From assembly GCF_958431955.1 (NCBI RefSeq), contig NZ_CAUASN010000011.1:4335-68334 (forward strand): 64,000 bases of DNA, in the 5' to 3' direction. Positions 24,701 to 32,906 of this stretch are shown in pieces (the first letter of the stretch is position 1; every line of letters starts with the position of its first letter). Origin of the DNA: an uncultured Adlercreutzia sp. (lineage in GTDB: Bacteria > Actinomycetota > Coriobacteriia > Coriobacteriales > Eggerthellaceae). The notes beneath the pieces are model-generated. The model was given only the letters and a program-made list of their open reading frames with translations. It had not been told where the DNA came from and searched no databases. The position numbers and the translations under genes were made by a program.

Positions 24701-26758
24701 ACCAAGGCCGTGCGCGCCGGCGAGAGCTACCAGGTAGAATGGGGCGCCCAGGCCGGCTCGACCGACGCGGTGCTCTCGCTCGTGAAAGTGGACGGCCAGG
24801 TGGTCTACGACGAGTACCTGAACAATCCGAAGACCGACACCGACAACGAGGCCAAGAAGGATCAGACGAGCGTCTCGTTCGACAACATCCGCGGCAACCA
24901 CACGGTGGAGGTGGTCTACCGCGGCACCACGGTGCAGAACACCTACGCCGACGACCACGTGGTCGACACGGCCATCAGCGGCGGGTTGGGCACCATCTCG
25001 CCCTCGGTGACGGTGCCGGAGAGCTCCACAGAGGACGTGACGGTCACCGTCACCCCCGAGGGCGGCAGCGAGGTGGAGGGCATCTACCTCGTGCGCGGCT
25101 CGGTGCGCCAGCTGCTCGAGAACGGCAAGAACGGCGTGGTCATCGCCACGGGCGCCGACGGCAAGGTGACGGTGACGCTGCCGCGCGACGCCATCGACGC
25201 CAACTGCACGGTGGAGGCTATCTTAAGCGCCCCCGACTCCGATCCGGGCACGCCGCCGAGCGCCACCTACCAGATCACCACCGCCATCGCCGGCGGCTCC
25301 GGCGGCAAGATCACCGCCTCCCAGATCGGCATCGCCGCTGGCGAGAGCCGCCAGATCCACTGGGAGTCCGATGCCGACCGCCACGTGATCGCCGTCATGG
25401 TGGACGGCAAGATGCGCGACGACCTTCTGACCCAGGGCGGTGTGGACTTCACGAACATCTCCGGCGACCACAGCGTTATCGTGTACGTATCCGACCGCGA
25501 GTCCACCGGCGGCGACAACCCGGGCGGCGAGCCGGTGAACCCGGACAACCCGGACGGCCACGACCCGAACCCCGTCGACCCTACCAACCCCGAGCGCCCC
25601 GGCACCCCGGGCAATCCCGGCGGCATTCCCTCGCAGCCCGGCGACGAGCGCTACCTCTATGTGAACGTGACCACCATCGGCGCGGGCGTGGCGACGCCCT
25701 CGGTGTCGGCGAAGGTCGGGGGGACCGCCGAGGTGTCCTGGAAGGCCGCCCGCGGCCACAAGGTGGCGTCCGTTGTCGTGGACGGCATCGAGCGCTTGGA
25801 TCTCATGCGCGATTTGGAGCGCGGCGATCTGTCCTTCGAGAACATCCAGCGGAGCCACAGCGTCGTGGTGAGGTTCGAGAAGGATCCCGACTACGATCCC
25901 GCCACCGACGATCGCGAGGACCCGGAGGATCCCGATGAGGCCTACGACCCCGACGACCCCCGCGACGACATCGACGTGACCGACCCTGCCGGCTACTCGC
26001 TCGTGACGACGAAGATCCTCGGCGGCTCCGGCGACATCACGGGCACCACCTACAACGCCCCCGGCTCGAAGCGCGTGGTGTCGTGGGCCCCGGCGGAGGG
26101 CTACTACGTGCAGGCGGTCTACGTGGACGGCAAGGAGATCACCTTGGCCGACGGCCAGACGAGCTACGAGTTCGCCAATCTGGAGGGCGGCGTGCACCAC
26201 TCCATCGAGGTGCGCATGGCGCCGCTCGTGCCCGAGGAGCCCGATAATCCCGACAACCCCGACAACCCCGACGGGAACGGCCCGGGAGATGGCGAGGGGC
26301 CCGATATCGTCATCGACGAGCCCGTCACCTTCCCGCCGATGCCCGGCGGCGTGATCACGCCCGACGACATCCTCGACTTCATCGAGGACACCTTCGGCGA
26401 TCACCCCGGTCTTCCCGACGGCGTACCGGAGGTGGTCATCCGCAAGGACGGCCAGGTGGTCGACAAGATCGACCAATCGGTGCCTGGCACCTACGTCATC
26501 GAGGTGACCTACACCGCCGCCGACGGCACGAAGAGGGTCGTGCGCCTCACCTACGTGGTGCCCGGCGACGGGGGCGCCGGGGGCGAGGGCGGTGCCGCGG
26601 GTGATTCCGGCGACGATGCGACGAAGGTGAGCCTGCGCGGCCGGCTCGCGCTCGCCCAGACCGGCGACGGCGTGGCCGCCGCGACCGCCACGGTCCTGGC
26701 GCTGGCCCTTGCGGCCGCCGCCGTCCTTATCCTGGCGCGCCGGCGCCTGGGGGCCTAG
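21791..26758 (+). CDS. Very large repeat surface protein with LAQTG anchor; G9 tract in frame
   Basis: 1655 aa. N-terminal signal sequence (hydrophobic MAAFLSVALVAGVAPW, about 30-45, AFA cleavage context) followed at once by three Gly codons from a nine-G run at 21956-21964. An Ala/Glu/Asp linker (about 60-140) and a large domain of unknown fold (about 150-745) come next. From about 755 to 1485 there are about seven beta-rich repeats of 70-90 residues with the pattern G.G..(T/S)....G....V.W....G..V..V.VDG...F..I...H.V.V, separated by Asp/Pro/Asn-rich linkers. A conserved module (PGTYVIEVTY...) and LAQTGDG, a hydrophobic helix and RRR end the protein, as in sortase substrates. Probably an adhesin or stalk. 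It interrupts the otherwise housekeeping rpmB-asp23 interval. Confidence 0.85.
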   Translation: MWSSESRNTRPQGAERADARRSMPWHRRAMAAFLSVALVAGVAPWDARAFAENVSGGGSSEIALADAGAFDEPVSDGAEGEGGLADPVGEPAAETPVPAASSEDAGELDEDEPAGEAAAPLAARTAATDEPAADEPAAQAASLPIKTYGKGTAGTAPVRHALGETVAGSAGDQNGMVSMVGSYQFNATGNTNVRGKYTSIVAQALHSSRVEKLTDLSGAAADKALSGYDMAPMSSSYVGGKTTGGAGTGNYPATGNNSSSAELVRPSSTAKIVKAYLVIACTQSADFVSTASPLAQYGVSFVAPDEDTVYRMYPEVVYRDNGASDNGAKARYSCFFDVTDIVTSQKNRGYGWYTVLNIPMTSMSGGTDRNKADVGTDYFGSWRLVVVEEETTLPPRMLRLKLGGVAVQNGGAANVEISGEGLSVAPNPTGQLIASMDGTDCDSGNTQNISYTTSASSSAKIVTNNAMGRALSNKYFRLRIDNGSLLSDATSFDPAPINVNASGHSYESNAIKTTHNTDLTIQEINDNHGGMTLTGGESRVNMTVSTSSAPTILSVLGLALDIVAPEFRTTLTIANLDQHYSTADAGYEDKPNGRYAQTASAGDTLRATMVCENVSDSKKFIGLQDPVVTLKMKSFKTIDEDSISAFFYPGLYRDDSSQRPESEGKIILDNVQVTYNEAEGCYEITASSNKLEKIQEKGYFEVTFTGQANDSVDYVEYENYAAVEGDYVDEQNSVHDAFHMAALGSVYTTTASDKARYPLTVTAVGPGQATGTAKYYEGDIAEISWEADADAHVAAVFEDSSVRDDLVADSKAAPSQARMLALLRSVIRATPLANSAEVTMEGKAKEVIIVFEADDSEADDPEGPDNTVQENAFAVNTVADGGVASMTDSGTVQKGSDYSVSWSVKPGYRIVSVEVDGVAVPFNEGTSSIDFSQIGANHTVKVLTQRVASDGSDGTWVVSTTISGPGTISPTKAVRAGESYQVEWGAQAGSTDAVLSLVKVDGQVVYDEYLNNPKTDTDNEAKKDQTSVSFDNIRGNHTVEVVYRGTTVQNTYADDHVVDTAISGGLGTISPSVTVPESSTEDVTVTVTPEGGSEVEGIYLVRGSVRQLLENGKNGVVIATGADGKVTVTLPRDAIDANCTVEAILSAPDSDPGTPPSATYQITTAIAGGSGGKITASQIGIAAGESRQIHWESDADRHVIAVMVDGKMRDDLLTQGGVDFTNISGDHSVIVYVSDRESTGGDNPGGEPVNPDNPDGHDPNPVDPTNPERPGTPGNPGGIPSQPGDERYLYVNVTTIGAGVATPSVSAKVGGTAEVSWKAARGHKVASVVVDGIERLDLMRDLERGDLSFENIQRSHSVVVRFEKDPDYDPATDDREDPEDPDEAYDPDDPRDDIDVTDPAGYSLVTTKILGGSGDITGTTYNAPGSKRVVSWAPAEGYYVQAVYVDGKEITLADGQTSYEFANLEGGVHHSIEVRMAPLVPEEPDNPDNPDNPDGNGPGDGEGPDIVIDEPVTFPPMPGGVITPDDILDFIEDTFGDHPGLPDGVPEVVIRKDGQVVDKIDQSVPGTYVIEVTYTAADGTKRVVRLTYVVPGDGGAGGEGGAAGDSGDDATKVSLRGRLALAQTGDGVAAATATVLALALAAAAVLILARRRLGA
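21956..21964 (+). repeat. Nine-G homopolymer in surface-protein gene 1 (in frame)
   Basis: A run of nine G encodes Gly codons directly after the predicted signal peptide. Gain or loss of one base would terminate translation soon afterwards. The second surface-protein gene has the same length tract at the same relative place. Confidence 0.9.
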
Positions 26759-26785
26759 GGCCCGCGAGGGGAGACGGGTCTTTTC

Positions 26786-26816
26786 CAGGGGCGTCCCGCA
26801 TCGGGGCGCCCCTACT
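26786..26816 (+). terminator. Terminator after surface protein 1
   Basis: AGGGGCG and CGCCCCT pair around a 12-14 base loop, followed by ACTTTAT. It lies 27 bases after the stop. The remainder of the gap to asp23 holds TATACT at 26874-26879, a plausible -10 for asp23. Confidence 0.55.
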
Positions 26817-26924
26817 TTATGGAATATGCCCGACGGTCAACCATGGGTAACCGCGCCGCCATCTTCCTTGCGCTATACTCTTGGCACGAACCTATGTGAA
26901 AACTCAGAGGAAAGGACGCCTCCC

Positions 26925-27272
26925 ATGAGTTCTGCGATTTCCGGCAACTTGCACGTCGCCAACGACGTGCTGGCCGATCTGGTCGGCAACGCCGCCATGG
27001 AGTGCTACGGCGTGGTGGGCGTGTGCGCGCCGAATGCCGCCGACGGCATCGCGAAGATCCTCCCCGCCAGCCGCCTACGCCGCGGCGTGGTGGTCAACAG
27101 CCTCGATGAGGGCGTGCACGTGGACCTCTACATCATCGTGGAGTACGGAACCAACATCGCCACGGTGTCGCGCAACCTGATCGACCAGGTCAGCTTCGCG
27201 CTGAAGGAGTACGCGCGCGTGCCGCTCGCCGGCGTGGACGTGCATGTGATGGACGTCAAGGTGCGTCGCTAG
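26925..27272 (+). CDS. Asp23/Gls24 family envelope stress protein
   Basis: 115 aa. It starts MSSAISGNLHVANDVLADLVG and has the characteristic ECYGVVGV and DLYIIVEYGTNIATVSRNL segments and a C-terminal VHVMDVKVRR. Short Asp23 (YloU-like) proteins sit immediately upstream of fakA in most Firmicutes and many Actinobacteria, as here. A role in envelope or fatty-acid homeostasis is inferred. The ribosome-binding site is AGAGGAAAGGA; the ATG at 26925 is chosen because homology begins there. Confidence 0.92.
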   Translation: MSSAISGNLHVANDVLADLVGNAAMECYGVVGVCAPNAADGIAKILPASRLRRGVVVNSLDEGVHVDLYIIVEYGTNIATVSRNLIDQVSFALKEYARVPLAGVDVHVMDVKVRR

Positions 27273-27352
27273 CCCCCATTTGAGCCGGGTGCCGGCGGGG
27301 CCGCGAGGGTGCGGCCCGCATCGCGTCGCCCTTGAAGGAGCATCAAACGCTT

Positions 27353-28981
27353 ATGTCTACTTACACTTCCAACAACATCCTGAATGCCGTGGCCGCCGCC
27401 GCCAAGACGCTCGACGAGCGCAAGGAGGAGGTCAACCGCCTGAACGTGTTCCCCGTGCCTGACGGCGACACGGGCACGAACATGTCGCTGACCATCCAGA
27501 GCGTGGTGGGCAACGTGGCCAACCTCGCCATCGGCGCCAGCGCGCCCGAGGTGCGCAAGGCCATCACCACCGGCGCGCTCATGGGCGCCCGCGGCAACTC
27601 CGGCGTCATCACCTCCCAGATCCTGCGCGGCCTGTGCGAGGGCAGCCAGAGCTTCGATACCTTCGACACCGCCTCGGTGTCTGCGGCCTTCGCCAAAGCC
27701 GTGGAAGTGGCTTTCCAGGCTGTGCGCAAGCCGGTGGAGGGCACCATCCTCACCGTGCTGCGCGATGCGGCCGCCGCGGCCAAGAACGCCGAGGAGGAGG
27801 GGCTTTCCACCGAGGATGCCCTCGACGCCATCGTGGCCGAGGCCTACGCCTCGGTGCAGCGCACCCCCGACCTTCTGCCGGTGCTCAAGGAGCACGGCGT
27901 GGTGGATGCGGGCGGCTTTGGCCTGGCCATCATCTTCGACGCCTTCACCGCAGCCCTTCTGGGCCGGGCGGGCACCATGGTCGACGAGCTGTCCTTCGGG
28001 CGCGCGTCGCACCCGAAGGTGGAGATCGAGCAGGTGAACGACTGGGAGGGCTCCCAGTACCGCTACTGCAACGAGTTCCTCGTCGATTCCGACACGCTCG
28101 ACCGCGAGGAGGCGCTGAACTTCCTGTCCACCATGGGCGACTGCGAGCTGTGCGTGGGCGACGTGCCGAAGTTCAAGGTGCACGTGCACTCCGACCATCC
28201 TGATCAGGTGCTGGCCTACTTCCTCGAGCGCGGCCAGGTATCCGAGGTGTTCATCCACAACATGCAGATGCAGTCGGCCGAGCGCACCGAGAAGCTGGCC
28301 GCCGAGGAGGAAGCGGAGAAGAAGCCCGTGGGCTTCGTGGCCGTGGCCGCGGGCGAGGGCAACGCCGCCATCCTGAAGAGCCTCGGGGTGGACGTGGTCG
28401 TCTCGGGCGGCCAGACTATGAACCCCTCCACGAAGGACTTGCTCGATGCGGCCGGCGCGGTGAATGCCGATGCCGTCATCATCCTGCCGAACAACTCGAA
28501 CATCATCATGGCAGCCAATTCCGCCGCCGAGCTGGCCGAGGTTCCCTGCGCCGTGGTGCCCACCAAGTCGGTGCCCCAGGCCTTCTCGGCCCTGTTCGCC
28601 GTCGATCAGGACGCCTCGCTTGAGACCAACGTCGAGGAGATGACCGAGGCGGCGGCCGCCGTGAAGACCGGCGAGGTCACCTGGGCCACCCGCGACTCGA
28701 AGGACGCCGAGGGCAACCCCATTGCCGAGGGCGATGTCATCGGCATTGCCGACGGCTCCATCGAGGCGGTGGACGACTCCATCGACGGCGCGGTGCTCAC
28801 GCTGCTCGAGAAGATGGACGCCGACGATGCCGACACCTGCACCATCCTGGCCGGCGAGGGCTACGCTGATGCCGATCTGGAGGCGCTCGTGGAGAAGATC
28901 GAGGAGGCCTACGAGGATCTGGAGGTGGACGCCCAGCGCGGCGAGCAGCCTCTCTATCCGATTGTTTTCTCCGTTGAATAA
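27353..28981 (+). CDS. fakA: Fatty-acid kinase ATP-binding subunit FakA-like (DAK2 domain)
   Basis: 542 aa. An N-terminal DAK2/DhaL domain (about 1-200) carries FPVPDGDTGTNM, the Mg/ATP-binding Asp motif, and MGARGNSGVITSQ. A middle domain and a C-terminal DegV-like YloV half (about 320-542) follow. FakA phosphorylates fatty acids presented by FakB (DegV) proteins, feeding acyl-phosphate to PlsX/PlsY, both present in this window; no fakB is seen here. The ATG at 27353 follows GAAGGAG. The stop codon lies inside a 12-bp perfect hairpin. Confidence 0.9.
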   Translation: MSTYTSNNILNAVAAAAKTLDERKEEVNRLNVFPVPDGDTGTNMSLTIQSVVGNVANLAIGASAPEVRKAITTGALMGARGNSGVITSQILRGLCEGSQSFDTFDTASVSAAFAKAVEVAFQAVRKPVEGTILTVLRDAAAAAKNAEEEGLSTEDALDAIVAEAYASVQRTPDLLPVLKEHGVVDAGGFGLAIIFDAFTAALLGRAGTMVDELSFGRASHPKVEIEQVNDWEGSQYRYCNEFLVDSDTLDREEALNFLSTMGDCELCVGDVPKFKVHVHSDHPDQVLAYFLERGQVSEVFIHNMQMQSAERTEKLAAEEEAEKKPVGFVAVAAGEGNAAILKSLGVDVVVSGGQTMNPSTKDLLDAAGAVNADAVIILPNNSNIIMAANSAAELAEVPCAVVPTKSVPQAFSALFAVDQDASLETNVEEMTEAAAAVKTGEVTWATRDSKDAEGNPIAEGDVIGIADGSIEAVDDSIDGAVLTLLEKMDADDADTCTILAGEGYADADLEALVEKIEEAYEDLEVDAQRGEQPLYPIVFSVE

Positions 28982-29000
28982 AACTTTCGTTTTATTCAAC
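28973..29000 (+). terminator. Perfect hairpin containing the fakA stop codon
   Basis: GTTGAATAAAAC (28973-28984), loop TTTC, GTTTTATTCAAC (28989-29000). The TAA of fakA is inside the left arm. No T-run follows on the plus strand, so it may act as an RNA-stability element rather than a terminator. Confidence 0.55.
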
Positions 29001-29011
29001 CCCGACGCTGC

Positions 29012-29110
29012 GGTTCCGACAGGCACCTGGCCTTGCGCTTCAAAGCTTGCCTTCGCGTAACGAAGTACGCTCAGCCGCTTTTCAGCACAATTCCAGGCAC
29101 CTGTCGGACC
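29012..29110 (+). repeat. Long imperfect inverted repeat between fakA and recG
   Basis: GGTTCCGACAGGCACCTGG (29012-29030) pairs with CCAGGCACCTGTCGGACC (29093-29110), with a 2-base mismatch and one bulge. The block CAGGCACCTG is also present as a direct repeat in both arms. The 62-base interior contains CTTCG...CGAAG. The layout recalls the dispersed nested palindromes, but the conserved core is absent. Confidence 0.6.
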
Positions 29111-29168
29111 CTCGCTGACTTCCTCGGGCGAACCTCTGCGACAAAAGTTTTCTATTAAGGGATTTGGA

Positions 29169-31343
29169 ATGCCCATTGATCGGGAAAAAGCTACGCTTGC
29201 CTTGGACGGGCCTGTCAATCGGGTCCGTTTGGTCAGCCCTGCGCGGGCGAAGGCCTTGGAGAAGCTGGGCGTGCGCACGCTGCGCGATCTGCTGACGCAC
29301 TTTCCCCGCTCCTATGTGGATCTCTCCTCGGTGGAGACCTGCGCCTCGGCGCGCATCGGCGAGACGTGCACCGTGCGCGGTACGGTGCACGAGATCAAGC
29401 TGAAGAAGCCCCGCTACAACCTGAAGCTCGTGGAGATCGCCGTCACCGACGGCACGGGCATCCTCATCGTGACGGCCTTCCGGCAGCCCTGGCTCATGGA
29501 CCAGATTAAGGCGGGGGATGCGGTGGCCGTGGCCGGCAAGGTGACCTTCGACTACGGCTACAAGCGCATGACCAACCCCTTCATCGAGGTGATCGGCGAG
29601 GGGGAGGGCATCACCGGCGCAGTGGTGCCGGTGCATCCGGCCACCGAGAAGCTCTCGGCCGCGTGGGTGCGCCGCATCGTGGCCAACGGCCTGGAGGAGG
29701 CCGAGGGCGCCTTCGACCCGCTGCCCTTGGGGCTGCGCCTGCGCTACCGGCTCATGAGCCGCAACGCCGCGCTGCGCGCCATCCACTTCCCGCAGAGCAT
29801 GGCCGAGGTGGCCGAGGCGCGCCGCCGGCTTGTCTACGAGGAGGTGCTCTACTTGGAGCTCTTCCTCATGCAGGAGGGCGCCGAGCGCTCCCGCGGCGCG
29901 CATCCTGTGGCCCACGTGACCGACGGCCCGCGCGTTGCCGCCTTCGCCGCGCAGCTGCCCTTCGCGCTCACCGGCGAGCAGGAGCGCGCCCGCGACGAGA
30001 TCCTGGAGGGCATGGCGGCCCCCTCGGCGCTGAACCACATGCTCTTGGGCGATGTGGGCACGGGCAAGACCGTCGTGGCCGGCTTCGCCCTGGCCGCTGC
30101 CGCCGACACGGGCGGCCAGGCCATGCTGCTCGCGCCCACCGAGGTACTCGCCCGCCAGCATGCCGAGGGCTTGGGAGCGCTGCTCGCCGGCGCCGGCGTC
30201 ACCTGCGCGCTGCTCACCGGCTCCACCCCGGCCGCCGAGCGCGCCTCCATCACCGAGCGATTCGCGGCGGGAGACCTCGACGTGCTCATCGGCACCCATG
30301 CGCTCCTTTCCGAGGACGTGACCCCGGCCCGTCTCACCCTCGCCGTCATCGACGAGCAGCAGCGCTTCGGCGTTGACCAGCGCACCCGCCTGCTGGCCAA
30401 GGGGGAAGCCCCCGACGCGCTCTACCTCACGGCCACGCCCATCCCGCGCACGCTCGCCCTTGCACTCTACGGCAACCTCACCCTGTCCTACATCAAGCAC
30501 CGTCCCCACGACGCCGTCTCGCGCACCACGCGCGTGCTGCGCCGCGAGCTGGCCGGCGATGCCTTCGACGCGGCGAGCGCGGCGCTTGCCCGGGGCGAGC
30601 AGGTGTATGTGGTGTGCCCCCTGGTGGGCAAGGGCTCCGAGGAACGCGACGAGAAGGCGGCCGGCAAGCGGCCCGATGCCGACGCGGCGGGGGAGGAGTA
30701 CCATCCGGCCGTGGCCATCGAGGACGCCGACGACTTCGACGACGACGTCACCGCGGCCACCCGCGAGGCCGAGATGCTGCAGAGAAACACCTTCCCCGAC
30801 TACACGGTGGAGCTGCTCCACGGTGGCATGGGCACCGAGGCCAAGCGCGAGGTGATGGAGCGTTTCCGCGCCGGCGAGGTGCAGGTGCTCGTGGCCACCA
30901 CCGTCATCGAGGTGGGCGTGGACGTGCCCAACGCCACGGTGATGATCGTGGAGGACGCCGACCGCTTCGGCCTGGCCCAGCTGCACCAGCTGCGTGGCCG
31001 CGTGGGCCGCGGCACCAAGGCCGCCGAGGTGTATCTGCTGTCGGCCTCCACGCGCGAGGAGTCGCTCGCGCGCCTGGCGGCCATGGAGACCACCGACGAC
31101 GGGTTCGAGCTGGCCGCCTTCGACCTGTCGCTGCGCCGGGAGGGCGACATCCTCGGCAACCGCCAGCACGGCGCGAGCGGGCTGAAGCTCGTGAACATCA
31201 TGCGCGACGGGGCGGTCATAGAGGCGGCCCACGCCGACGCCGCCGCGCTTCTGGACGTGGATCCCGACCTGGAGGAGCCCGACCACCGCGCCATGGCCCG
31301 GGAGGTGCGGCTCGCCTTCGCCGGCGAGGCCGTGGGCGGGTAG
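29169..31343 (+). CDS. recG: ATP-dependent DNA helicase RecG
   Basis: Branch-migrating helicase for stalled forks and recombination intermediates; 724 aa. An N-terminal wedge/OB domain (about 1-230) is followed by helicase motifs: Walker A GDVGTGKT with Lys300, motif II DEQQ at 395-398, TATPIPRTLA, and motif VI QLHQLRGRVGRG. An acidic insertion of about 50 residues in the second RecA-like domain (ERDEKAAGKRPDADAAGEEY region) is a local variation. It follows fakA, as in many Gram-positives. Confidence 0.95.
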   Translation: MPIDREKATLALDGPVNRVRLVSPARAKALEKLGVRTLRDLLTHFPRSYVDLSSVETCASARIGETCTVRGTVHEIKLKKPRYNLKLVEIAVTDGTGILIVTAFRQPWLMDQIKAGDAVAVAGKVTFDYGYKRMTNPFIEVIGEGEGITGAVVPVHPATEKLSAAWVRRIVANGLEEAEGAFDPLPLGLRLRYRLMSRNAALRAIHFPQSMAEVAEARRRLVYEEVLYLELFLMQEGAERSRGAHPVAHVTDGPRVAAFAAQLPFALTGEQERARDEILEGMAAPSALNHMLLGDVGTGKTVVAGFALAAAADTGGQAMLLAPTEVLARQHAEGLGALLAGAGVTCALLTGSTPAAERASITERFAAGDLDVLIGTHALLSEDVTPARLTLAVIDEQQRFGVDQRTRLLAKGEAPDALYLTATPIPRTLALALYGNLTLSYIKHRPHDAVSRTTRVLRRELAGDAFDAASAALARGEQVYVVCPLVGKGSEERDEKAAGKRPDADAAGEEYHPAVAIEDADDFDDDVTAATREAEMLQRNTFPDYTVELLHGGMGTEAKREVMERFRAGEVQVLVATTVIEVGVDVPNATVMIVEDADRFGLAQLHQLRGRVGRGTKAAEVYLLSASTREESLARLAAMETTDDGFELAAFDLSLRREGDILGNRQHGASGLKLVNIMRDGAVIEAAHADAAALLDVDPDLEEPDHRAMAREVRLAFAGEAVGG

Positions 31344-31390
31344 GGAGTTCGCGGCCTGGAAAGATGAACCGACGGGCTGTCGGATGCGCT

Positions 31391-31507
31391 GGGGGGCGGG
31401 GCGCGAGGCACCGCTCAGTCGCTCGGACAGTCCTCGCTTTGTGGAAATGTCCACGGGACATTTCCAGTCGCTGCGGAACTCGCTTGGTGAGCGGCGCCCC
31501 GCACCCC
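31391..31507 (+). repeat. Dispersed nested-palindrome element, copy C
   Basis: Located between recG and rsmD. The outer arms (31391-31404 and 31494-31507, GGGGCGC / GCGCCCC at their centre) and a second stem CCGCTCA (31411-31417) / TGAGCGG (31488-31494) enclose the conserved core. The inner hairpin GGAAATGTCC / GGACATTTCC spans about 31443-31465 with a three-base loop. Confidence 0.85.
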
Positions 31508-31552
31508 TTCGGGCGTTGCCATGATTGAGATGAGAGTGAAAGGAGCGCTGCT

Positions 31553-32143
31553 ATGCGCATCATTGCCGGAGAGTTCCGCGGGCGGAGGCTCGATGCCCCG
31601 AAGGGCGACGGCACGCGCCCCACGACCGACCGCGTGCGCGAGTCGCTCATGAGCGCCGTCCACTCGGCGCGGGGCGGCTTCGACGATGCCCGGGTGCTCG
31701 ACGCCTTCGCGGGCTCGGGGGCACTCGGGATGGAGGCCCTCTCGCGCGGGGCGGCCTCGGCGGTGCTCTGCGAGCGCGATCGCGGCGCTGCGGACGTCGT
31801 CGAGCGCAACCTGCGCACGCTGGGCCTTGGCCGCGATCGGGCACGGCTTGTGCGGGGCGATGTGCTCAAGCGGCCGCCGGCGCCGATGGCGGCCCCCTTC
31901 GACCTCGTGTTTCTCGACCCGCCCTACGCGCTCGCGCCCGCGGAGGTCTTCGGCCTCATCGCGCGCCTCGACGAGGCCGGCTCGCTCGCCTCCGACGTCA
32001 TCGTGAGCTACGAGCACGACGGTGCCGACGACGCGGCCGTGGAGGCGCTCGCCGCCGAGTCTGGCTGGGCCATCGCCTCGCACCGACGCTTCGGCGATAC
32101 CGCCATCGACCTTCTGGAGCGCGCGGGGGACGGGGAGGCGTAG
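31553..32143 (+). CDS. rsmD: 16S rRNA (guanine(966)-N2)-methyltransferase RsmD
   Basis: 196 aa, SAM-dependent. It starts MRIIAGEFRGRRLDAPKG, a family hallmark, with TRPTTDRVRESL and the AFAGSGALGMEALSRGA SAM motif. The FLDPPYALAP segment contains the catalytic (D/N)PPY motif at about 122-125. In relatives coaD usually follows; here it does not, and an unusually AT-rich 160-base gap follows instead. Confidence 0.94.
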   Translation: MRIIAGEFRGRRLDAPKGDGTRPTTDRVRESLMSAVHSARGGFDDARVLDAFAGSGALGMEALSRGAASAVLCERDRGAADVVERNLRTLGLGRDRARLVRGDVLKRPPAPMAAPFDLVFLDPPYALAPAEVFGLIARLDEAGSLASDVIVSYEHDGADDAAVEALAAESGWAIASHRRFGDTAIDLLERAGDGEA

Positions 32144-32304
32144 GTTTCACCTCATGGAGCGTTTGTGCACGGTTTAACCGTTGTATTACATAGCTTCTCC
32201 ATCATGATAGAATAAAAAAACTCATCATGGATGGATTGCGTGCTGATGCCCGTGGCCGGAAGAGCCGGGGCGGCGCGGTGCGATATAGTCAGGAAGGAAC
32301 AGCA

Positions 32305-32775
32305 ATGGACGAAACCGGAGTGTTGGGGCTGCTCGAGGAGCTCTCGATTCTTCTCGAGGACTCGAAGCCCGTCTTCGGCAAGAGCAACCTGCGCCAGGTG
32401 GACATCGCCGCCGCGTTCGACATCATGGACGAGATCCGCGACCTGTTCCCCGCCGAGTTCTCCCAGGCCCGCCAGATCGTGCGCGAGCGCCAGAGTCTCT
32501 TGGACGACGCCGAGGTGGAGGCGAACCGCATGATCGAGGACGCCCGCAGCCAGGCCATCACCATCGCGAGCGAGCAGGAGATCGTGCGCATCTCCCAGCA
32601 GCAGGCCGACACCATCCTGGCCGACGCCCGCGAGCTGGAGCGCCAGACCCGCGCCGGCGCCGAGGATTACGCCGACGAGGTGTTCGGGCACATCGAGCAG
32701 AGCCTCGACACGCTGTTGAACAACACGCGCCGCTGCCGCGACCGCCTGAACGCCACCTCGCTGAACGCGCGATAG
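32305..32775 (+). CDS. Coiled-coil protein, DivIVA/ATP-synthase-b-like
   Basis: 156 aa, almost entirely helical. Heptads run from about residue 55 (RQIVRERQSLLDDAEVEANR) through AITIASEQEIVRISQQQAD. The N-terminal 50 residues (LLEELSILLEDSKPVFGKSN) are conserved-looking and hydrophobic. It could be a scaffolding or cell-division coiled-coil protein; I cannot assign a function. The AT-rich gap before it (32144-32304) is the promoter region (TAGAAT at 32208-32213), and AGGAAGGA is the ribosome-binding site. Confidence 0.75.
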   Translation: MDETGVLGLLEELSILLEDSKPVFGKSNLRQVDIAAAFDIMDEIRDLFPAEFSQARQIVRERQSLLDDAEVEANRMIEDARSQAITIASEQEIVRISQQQADTILADARELERQTRAGAEDYADEVFGHIEQSLDTLLNNTRRCRDRLNATSLNAR

Positions 32776-32797
32776 GGCGACGTTTTCCGAAACCTCA

Positions 32798-32828
32798 AGG
32801 GCGCGCCTTCGCGGGTGCGCCCTTTTTG
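32798..32828 (+). terminator. Rho-independent terminator
   Basis: The GGGCGC ... GCGCCC stem is followed by TTTTTG, 23 bases after the coiled-coil gene stop. Confidence 0.85.
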
Positions 32829-32906
32829 TTGGATCCCGCATGCCGGCTGCGCCGTGCCGGCAAGGTGGCCCTTGCGGCCGCGAGAATGAGAAAGAAGGTG
32901 CCTTTC

